DNA of 21,920 nt, from assembly GCA_041917975.1 (NCBI GenBank), contig JAYRWN010000361.1:1-21920 (forward strand), read 5' to 3'. The notes below the pieces were generated by a model. The model ran no database searches and was not told the DNA's origin. It was given only the letters and a program-made list of their open reading frames with translations. The translations under genes were made by a program, and so were the position numbers. Of the stretch, positions 17,094-21,920 are shown one piece after another. Numbering within the stretch: position 1 is the stretch's first letter; each line of letters opens with the position of its first letter. The stretch comes from JAYRWN01 sp041917975. Lineage in GTDB: Bacteria > Bacteroidota > Bacteroidia > Chitinophagales > Saprospiraceae.

Positions 17094-17643
17094 GATACGA
17101 AACAATTACAATATTAACTTGACATGCCATCGGTCCATATACATTAGATGGATCATTTTTGCTGGGGTATACATAATTATAAATTATACTGTTGTGGCAC
17201 AAGTATCTCAGGGGCAATCCTTATTCGAAGCACATTGTCAAAGTTGCCACGGGATATATTCTGCCGGAACTGGACCTGCATTAAACAATATTTTACAAAA
17301 ACGGCCTATACCCTGGTTATTTGAGTTTATTAAATCATCACAAACATTAATTACTCAAGGTGATACTGCGGCGATATCTATTTATCATCAATATTTAGAG
17401 GTAAAAATGCCGGATCAAATTTTACTGGACGGTCAAATCTTAGACATCTTAAATTATATTCAGCACCATAGCACTTTAACACCTGATCGCCCTATAAATC
17501 AACAACTTGAGTTAGAAAACTCAATTAATGAAAATTTTATGAGTGAACCCTCACTCTTCCAAGAAATTACTAAATATATTTTAATAATTACCTGCCTTAT
17601 TTTGGTCAGCTGGATGATCCTTCGCTGGTGGCGAAGAAATTAA
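17092..17643 (+). CDS. Membrane-anchored mono-haem c-type cytochrome
   Basis: This 183-residue protein is a probable periplasmic-facing electron carrier. An N-terminal hydrophobic segment (residues 18-37) serves as signal or anchor. The haem motif CQSCH is at 49-53, followed by GTGPAL (59-64), as in class I cytochromes c, and the likely axial Met106 in VKMPDQ. After the roughly 80-residue cytochrome domain comes a polar linker (125-158) and a C-terminal membrane helix (160-178) ending in RWWRRN, a positive-inside anchor. This resembles small membrane-bound cytochrome subunits attached to respiratory complexes, but no oxidase gene is next to it. It converges with the universal stress gene (33 bp apart) and is preceded by a region of about 0.9 kb without a credible gene. 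A start hairpin (17073-17093) may affect translation. Confidence 0.85.
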   Translation: MIRNNYNINLTCHRSIYIRWIIFAGVYIIINYTVVAQVSQGQSLFEAHCQSCHGIYSAGTGPALNNILQKRPIPWLFEFIKSSQTLITQGDTAAISIYHQYLEVKMPDQILLDGQILDILNYIQHHSTLTPDRPINQQLELENSINENFMSEPSLFQEITKYILIITCLILVSWMILRWWRRN

Positions 17644-17654
17644 AATTATAGAGT

Positions 17655-17672
17655 AATTAATGATTAATTTTT
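17655..17672 (+). terminator. Weak AT-only hairpin between convergent genes
   Basis: AATTAA (17655-17660) and TTAATT (17664-17669) form a 6-bp stem with a TGA loop followed by TTT. It lies in the 33-bp gap between the converging cytochrome and stress-protein genes. It could act as a weak bidirectional terminator, but the stem has no G-C pair. Confidence 0.25.
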
Positions 17673-17676
17673 ACGG

Positions 17677-18762
17677 TTATTCATTATGATAAACCAATAA
17701 AGGAACATGCGTATTTAAAGCAATTTCCTTGGTGGCTGAACGGTGAAATAGGCTCTCCCAGAAATTGCGTTTTTTGGTTACCATTATTACCAGGTCAACC
17801 GGACGTGATTCAATAAACGAATTGATACCATCGATCACAGTATCCGCATCGACATGATCAAATTGTACTTCATTGCGGGAAAAATATTCCATCAATATTT
17901 CTTTGGTATCATAGTGCAAGGTTTCCTTACCTTCATTAATATGAACAATGTGCAACAAAGCATCAAAACTATCCGTAAATTTTTTGGCCAGGGATAAAAA
18001 ATGTGACTGGTCCGAGTCGTGGTTAAACGCGTATAATATTTGTTTAATCGGTTTAAAATTATATTCATAAGGGATAACCATGACTGGACAATGTGCTTTA
18101 CGGGCTACTTCAGAGCTGACACTGCCAAAAATTTTATCAATAGTTCCTTTCTCATTCCGGGCTCCGATGATAATAAGATCTGCTTCGCGGGAAGCTTTCA
18201 CCAATTCTTCTACAGGAAAACCGACCGCACATTGGCTCTTCATAGTTATTTTAGAATGTGGCGTCAGCTTTGAGGCATAGGTGTCTTTGATTTGATTAAG
18301 TTGATTTACCTTATCTTCCTGTATTCCGGTAAGGTCAGAAACGCCGATAATGCTACCATATTGAGGGTCAATGGGCGGCATAAATACATGCATCAACTCA
18401 ATGCTGGCGTTGAGCACCGTAGCGATTTGCAAGGCATAATCAATACCGTGGATGGAAACTGGAGAAAAATCTATAGGAACAATTATCTTTTTCATTGCTT
18501 TACCGTTTAAGGTTTTTTTGATTTTGGCTGACAAATCTCGGACAAACTCCTGGTTGGAACTATAATCTCTGAGAGCCAACTTTTCGTTTTGATTGATACT
18601 TACAGATGGTATGCTTTCTACCTTCTCCAGCATCATTTTCTCTACATCGGTTATTTCCTCCAGAAAATACTGCACATTATCTTCATCCAGCTTACGCTGG
18701 ATCAAACTTTTCATAATGTGAAATTCCGGAGTCGGAACTCCAAATATACGCAATCTGACCAT
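17677..18762 (-). CDS. Tandem universal stress protein with N-terminal thioredoxin-like domain lacking CxxC
   Basis: This 361-residue cytoplasmic protein has three parts. Residues 1-88 resemble the small thioredoxin-like proteins of the redox-active disulfide type: RIFGVPTPEFH lies where those have a C-x2-C motif, and ITDVEKM...SIPSVSI keeps the typical strand and cis-Pro region (Pro52). Both Cys are missing, so this part cannot do disulfide exchange. At residue 90 MKKIIVPIDFS is exactly how a stand-alone UspA begins. USP domain 1 (90-231) has Asp98 and the nucleotide-binding signature G200-x5-G206-x6-G213-Ser214, ending CPVMVIP, so it may bind ATP. USP domain 2 (about 239-361) has a degenerate loop (VTKKRNFWESLFHRSATKEIA) and probably does not bind nucleotide in the usual way. 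It is transcribed divergently from the PAS kinase across 102 bp with an FNR-like dyad, suggesting stress- or oxygen-responsive expression. Confidence 0.85.
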   Translation of the reverse strand: MVRLRIFGVPTPEFHIMKSLIQRKLDEDNVQYFLEEITDVEKMMLEKVESIPSVSINQNEKLALRDYSSNQEFVRDLSAKIKKTLNGKAMKKIIVPIDFSPVSIHGIDYALQIATVLNASIELMHVFMPPIDPQYGSIIGVSDLTGIQEDKVNQLNQIKDTYASKLTPHSKITMKSQCAVGFPVEELVKASREADLIIIGARNEKGTIDKIFGSVSSEVARKAHCPVMVIPYEYNFKPIKQILYAFNHDSDQSHFLSLAKKFTDSFDALLHIVHINEGKETLHYDTKEILMEYFSRNEVQFDHVDADTVIDGINSFIESRPVDLVIMVTKKRNFWESLFHRSATKEIALNTHVPLLVYHNE

Positions 18763-18792
18763 GGACCCATGAATTTGCAGGCAATTTCAAAA

Positions 18793-18800
18793 TATCTTTG
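18793..18800 (+). promoter_or_regulatory. Candidate Bacteroidota -7 element for the kinase operon
   Basis: TATCTTTG matches the Bacteroidota sigma consensus TAnnTTTG exactly and lies 64 bp before the kinase ATG. A TTTG at 18774-18777 could be the -33 element, but the 15-nt spacing is shorter than usual. Transcription would start near 18807. Confidence 0.45.
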
Positions 18801-18810
18801 AACCTAAACT

Positions 18811-18824
18811 ATGATTTTGATCAT
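18811..18824. promoter_or_regulatory. FNR/CRP-like dyad operator candidate
   Basis: ATGAT-TTTG-ATCAT is a perfect dyad with 5-bp arms and a 4-nt spacer. Its core TGAT-N4-ATCA equals the FNR box (TTGAT-N4-ATCAA) apart from the outermost base of each arm. It lies in the divergent promoter between the stress protein and the kinase genes, 40 bp before the kinase ATG. The response regulator of this operon has a CRP/FNR-type HTH, so autoregulation is plausible. Binding is not shown. Confidence 0.5.
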
Positions 18825-18864
18825 TCTTAAATATGTTTACTGTCAGATAAGAACATAATATTTT

Positions 18865-20154
18865 ATGAACCTGGCAACACAGGAAACTTTAGAAGCCATC
18901 TTTAACACAGCCATCGATGGTATCATCATTATTGATGTTAAAGGGATTATGCGGCAAGTTAACCCTGCTGCGGCGCGGATGTTCGGGTACGAAGCTTCCA
19001 GTGAGATGATCGGTAAAAATGTCAGTATGCTTATGCCAGCGGACATATCCTTGCACCATGACCAGTATATACAAAGGTATGTACAAGGCGGCCAACCGAA
19101 GATTGTAGGCATTGGGCGGGAAGTGGACGGGTGCAAAAAAGATGGTTCTCACTTCCCTATCCGCTTGGCGGTAAGTCAGGTGGTGGTAGGGGAAGAAATA
19201 TATTTTACCGGCATCACTCACGACCTAAGCGATGTGAAAGCGTCACGCCGGGCACTCATTGAACTAAATCAGGAACTTGAGTCTAAGGTGGAATCTCGTA
19301 CGGAAGAATTATCTAAAGCCATTAATAAACTCTTAGGTTTTAATGTTCGAATGCAAAACGAAGTTGAAGAACGCATGCGCATTGAACAATCGCTGCGCGA
19401 GCGGGAAGAGCGTCTAAAAATGGCTCTGGAAAGGGAAAAAGAACTTGGGGAGTTAAAATCAAGGTTCGTTTCAATGGCTTCGCACGAATTTCGCACCCCT
19501 TTAGCGGCCATTCAGTCTTCGGCAGCCCTACTGCTAAAATATTCCACCTCAGAACAGCTTTTTGAAAAAAGGGAAAAACACCTGGGTAAAATAAAAAATG
19601 CGGTGACCCACCTTAATAGTATACTCAATGATTTCCTTACCCTCAGTAAAGTCGAAGAAGGTAAGTTTACCATTAGCCTGGAAGTCATAGACTTGCGCAG
19701 TTTTAGTCTTGATACCGTTGAAGAAATGGAATTAACACTCAAAGCAAACCAAAAAATTTGCATAGAAATGCCTGATGGAGAGCTACTTGTAGAATCTGAC
19801 CGGACCGCTCTAAGAACAATATTATATAACCTGATTTCAAACGCCATCAAATATTCTCCGGAGCAGCGAAACATTTATTTACGCCTTGCCGAGCGATTTG
19901 ATGCGCTTGAATTAGAGATTAGGGATGAAGGCATTGGCATACCCGATGATGATCAAAAGCACCTCTTTGATCGTTTTTTCCGGGCTTCTAATGCAACAAA
20001 CTTTCAAGGCACAGGTTTAGGTTTACATATTGTCAAAAAATACATAGATTTGCTGCATGGCTCCATCCGATTTATCAGCAAGCCGGGCGAAGGAACCTCA
20101 TTCTACATAAACTTTCCCAAACTCAATGGAAAAAGCAAAAATATTAGTCATTGA
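18865..20154 (+). CDS. FixL-like PAS sensor histidine kinase, probable haem-based O2/redox sensor
   Basis: This 429-residue histidine kinase has no membrane segment, so it is cytosolic. A single PAS domain (5-125) has strong FixL character: LMPADISLHHDQYIQRY, GIGREVDGCKKDGSHFPI and YFTGITHDLSD. His65 aligns with the proximal haem His200 of Bradyrhizobium FixL. Arg71 and Arg85 lie at +6 and +20, matching FixL Arg206 and Arg220, the latter contacting bound O2. A charged coiled coil follows (128-200). HisKA has the H-box SMASHEFRTP with phospho-acceptor His207. The ATPase domain has the N box NLISNAIKYS (322-331), G1 DEGIGIP (354-360), an F box, and G2 GTGLGLHIV (382-390). The gene overlaps the next one by 29 bp and should phosphorylate its product. 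Haem binding and O2 response are inferred from residue conservation. Confidence 0.88.
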   Translation: MNLATQETLEAIFNTAIDGIIIIDVKGIMRQVNPAAARMFGYEASSEMIGKNVSMLMPADISLHHDQYIQRYVQGGQPKIVGIGREVDGCKKDGSHFPIRLAVSQVVVGEEIYFTGITHDLSDVKASRRALIELNQELESKVESRTEELSKAINKLLGFNVRMQNEVEERMRIEQSLREREERLKMALEREKELGELKSRFVSMASHEFRTPLAAIQSSAALLLKYSTSEQLFEKREKHLGKIKNAVTHLNSILNDFLTLSKVEEGKFTISLEVIDLRSFSLDTVEEMELTLKANQKICIEMPDGELLVESDRTALRTILYNLISNAIKYSPEQRNIYLRLAERFDALELEIRDEGIGIPDDDQKHLFDRFFRASNATNFQGTGLGLHIVKKYIDLLHGSIRFISKPGEGTSFYINFPKLNGKSKNISH

Positions 20155-21160
20155 AGATAACACCGATGTACGTGAAAACATCGCTGAGATTTTGGAATTA
20201 TCCAATTATGATGTAATTGAAGCCAATGATGGAAAAGAAGGGGTAGAAAAAGCCTTCACCTATTTGCCTGATATCATTCTTTGTGACGTCATGATGCCCG
20301 AATTGGATGGTTTTGGCGTATTACGTATTTTAAATCACGATATCCGCACGTACGATATACCGTTTATTTTCCTTACCGCTAAATCAGAAAAAGCCGATTT
20401 TCGTAAAGGAATGGGGTTGGGCGCAGATGATTATATTACCAAACCCTTTGAGGATACCGAGCTCCTGGACGTCGTAGAGATTCGTTTAAATAAACGGCGT
20501 AGACTGGTATCAAAACAAGATACCAACGCTATGGAAAGCCTAACCAAATTTCAACAAGACCTGCAAATTTGGTTAGATAATCGAGAAAAAAGACGTCTCA
20601 GCCCCAAGGATACCTTATATGAAGAAGGTCAACCAGCAAATTACTTATACTTTATTAATGAAGGTAAATTCAAGTCCTTCCTCATCAATGAATTTGGTAA
20701 AGAACTTATCACCGGTCTGCATAAGAAGGATGAGTTTTTAGGGTATCTGTCAATTTTACAGGGCACGTCCTATAATGAACATGCCGAGGCGTTGGAAGAT
20801 TCCACCGTAACTTTGGTTCCCAAGCAGGATTTTATCAATTTTCTGCATGAAAATCGCACAGCAGCCTCCCAGTTCCTGCGCAAACTAGCCAAAAACATCA
20901 CTAAAATGGAGCTGGTGCTTTTGGACATAGCATTCTCTTCAGTACGTAAAAGGCTTTCCAATGCCTTGCTTGAACTATCCCAGCAGTATGAGTCGGATAC
21001 TTTTTCGATAACCAGAGAAAATTTGGCCAATTTAATCGGTACGGCCAAAGAGACACTGATACGAACACTTTCAGATTTTAAAGATGAAAACCTGATTCTA
21101 TTGGATCAAAATAAAATCTCCCTTTTAAATAAGAGCAAACTACAAAACATGCCGCAATAA
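20126..21160 (+). CDS. Response regulator with CRP/FNR-type sensor and DNA-binding output
   Basis: This 344-residue transcription factor is the likely partner of the overlapping kinase. The receiver domain (3-125) has Glu10/Asp11, phospho-acceptor Asp54 in ILCDVMMPE, Thr84 and Lys106 (YITKPF). Residues about 150-245 form a cyclic-nucleotide-binding-like beta-roll (EEGQPANYLYFINEGKFK). The phosphate-binding cassette of CRP is not evident: NEHAEAL stands where an Arg-Ser would be, so cAMP binding is doubtful. The only Cys is Cys53, so there is no FNR-type Fe-S cluster. The C-terminal HTH of the CRP type (270-335) has the helix LANLIGTAKETLIRTLSDFK, close to the CRP/FNR recognition pattern G-T-x-R/K-E-T. 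It replaces the FixJ LuxR-type output used in rhizobia. The likely regulon includes its own divergent promoter (dyad at 18811-18824). It converges with the arylesterase gene 66 bp downstream. Confidence 0.88.
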   Translation: MEKAKILVIEDNTDVRENIAEILELSNYDVIEANDGKEGVEKAFTYLPDIILCDVMMPELDGFGVLRILNHDIRTYDIPFIFLTAKSEKADFRKGMGLGADDYITKPFEDTELLDVVEIRLNKRRRLVSKQDTNAMESLTKFQQDLQIWLDNREKRRLSPKDTLYEEGQPANYLYFINEGKFKSFLINEFGKELITGLHKKDEFLGYLSILQGTSYNEHAEALEDSTVTLVPKQDFINFLHENRTAASQFLRKLAKNITKMELVLLDIAFSSVRKRLSNALLELSQQYESDTFSITRENLANLIGTAKETLIRTLSDFKDENLILLDQNKISLLNKSKLQNMPQ

Positions 21161-21226
21161 ATTGTGTGTGGTCGTTTCTAATGAATAATTAGGCCTTGTA
21201 CATAAAATAGGACCTGGGGGATAACC

Positions 21227-21920
21227 TTATAAATATTTTTTTAATTCCGCCCAGACATTTTCAGCTACAATTTTGGCGCCTTCAGCGGTCGGATGTATAC
21301 CATCAGGTTGATTCAATGAAGGTACAGCCGCAACGTTTGCCAATAAAAATGGAATCAAACCGGCATTAAATTCTTTAGCCAGGGTCTGATAATTTTGTTC
21401 AAATATCCGCATATAGTCCAGACCTAAATTTGGAGGAGCAAGCATGCCGGCGACGATCAGTGGGATGTCCGGATGTTTTACCCTAACTTTGGTTAATATA
21501 CCGCGCAGGTTCTCTAAAGTGGCTTTGGCATCCAAACCTCTTAAGGCATCGTTGGCTCCTAATTCTAACACAAACAGATCCATGTCCTGCTTTAGCACCC
21601 AATCAATGCGCGAATTACCACCAGCACTAGTCTCTCCACTCAAACCAGCGTTGACCACCACAAAAGGCATCCTTAATGAATCAATTCTTTTCTGGATCAC
21701 CGACGGGAACGATTGTTCCTCTTCCAATCCATAGCCGGCGGTCAGACTGTTGCCAAAAAACACAATCGTTTTCTTCGTTTTTACCATGCCTGTGGAATCT
21801 TTTTCTACAAGCTGAACCTGAGTGTCTTTTAAAGCGTCTGGCGATTTTTCAGCGTTGCGGCAAGCACCCCAGAAGGCTAATGCCGAAAATGCCCAATAGT
21901 AAAATGTATTTTGAACCTGC
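21227..21920 (-). CDS. SGNH/GDSL arylesterase (TesA-like) lipoprotein, 5' end outside window
   Basis: This is a predicted ester hydrolase of the SGNH superfamily. From the internal ATG at 21787 it has 186 residues: block I FFGNSLTAGYG with Ser14 (GNSL instead of GDSL, seen in Bacteroidota members), oxyanion Gly in GLSGET, block III GAND with Asn79, and block V DGIHP with Asp162 and His165. The catalytic set is complete. The same frame stays open upstream to the window end and encodes FYYWAFSALAFWGAC followed by a polar linker (RNAEKSPDALKDTQVQLVE). This looks like a lipoprotein signal with the lipidated Cys, so the real start is very probably just beyond 21920 and the protein is membrane-attached. 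The ATG at 21787 would give a cytosolic form and is less likely. It converges with the response regulator gene. Confidence 0.86.
   Translation of the reverse strand, partial: QVQNTFYYWAFSALAFWGACRNAEKSPDALKDTQVQLVEKDSTGMVKTKKTIVFFGNSLTAGYGLEEEQSFPSVIQKRIDSLRMPFVVVNAGLSGETSAGGNSRIDWVLKQDMDLFVLELGANDALRGLDAKATLENLRGILTKVRVKHPDIPLIVAGMLAPPNLGLDYMRIFEQNYQTLAKEFNAGLIPFLLANVAAVPSLNQPDGIHPTAEGAKIVAENVWAELKKYL

Noticed and set aside
20575..20860. cAMP-binding role for the response regulator
   Set aside because: The beta-roll is present, but the Arg-Ser of the phosphate-binding cassette is not seen, so nucleotide binding is not supported.

Overview
The window looks like chromosome of a Bacteroidota bacterium, probably of the Saprospiria type (Lewinella/Haliscomenobacter relatives). 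The reasons are two giant secreted proteins that end in a type IX secretion (T9SS) type A sorting domain, a small HFC/CC/PPP protein of a kind known from Bacteroidota beside copper pumps, a lipoprotein-type arylesterase with a GNSL box, AT-rich intergenic regions, and starts without evident Shine-Dalgarno sequences. No rRNA, tRNA, CRISPR array, intact insertion sequence or phage gene was seen.

Layout. From 1 to 16.2 kb everything is on the minus strand, so transcription runs from high to low coordinates: giant T9SS protein B (16182-11368), terminator, its paralog A (11053-5522), terminator, a secreted M24 metallopeptidase (5380-4025), terminator, the small Cys-rich HYC_CC_PP-type protein (3759-3358), and a CusA-type copper/silver RND pump (3271 to beyond position 1). 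The intact terminators after B, A and the peptidase suggest that each is its own transcription unit. Only the HYC protein and cusA look co-transcribed. A stretch of about 0.9 kb without a credible gene (16183-17091) separates this block from the next.

From 17.1 to 21.2 kb lies a compact redox/stress cluster: a membrane-anchored mono-heme cytochrome c (+), a tandem universal stress protein with a thioredoxin-like N-terminal fusion (-), and divergently from it a FixL-like PAS histidine kinase (+). The kinase gene overlaps by 29 bp a response regulator that carries a CRP/FNR-type sensor and HTH region instead of a FixJ output. The PAS domain keeps the proximal His and the two Arg positions of rhizobial FixL haem pockets. 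The divergent promoter holds an FNR-like dyad (TGAT-N4-ATCA). Together this suggests an oxygen- or redox-responsive two-component system controlling itself and the neighbouring stress protein. A partial lipoprotein SGNH arylesterase (-) closes the window.

Most noteworthy are the haem-PAS kinase with its CRP-type regulator and candidate operator, the Trx-like/USP fusion that has lost its CxxC, and the tandem giant T9SS paralogs that share about 1.3-1.4 kb-residue-scale C-terminal bodies but carry different N-terminal domains (glycine-rich versus CUB-like). All assignments come from reading the sequence; no database search was run.
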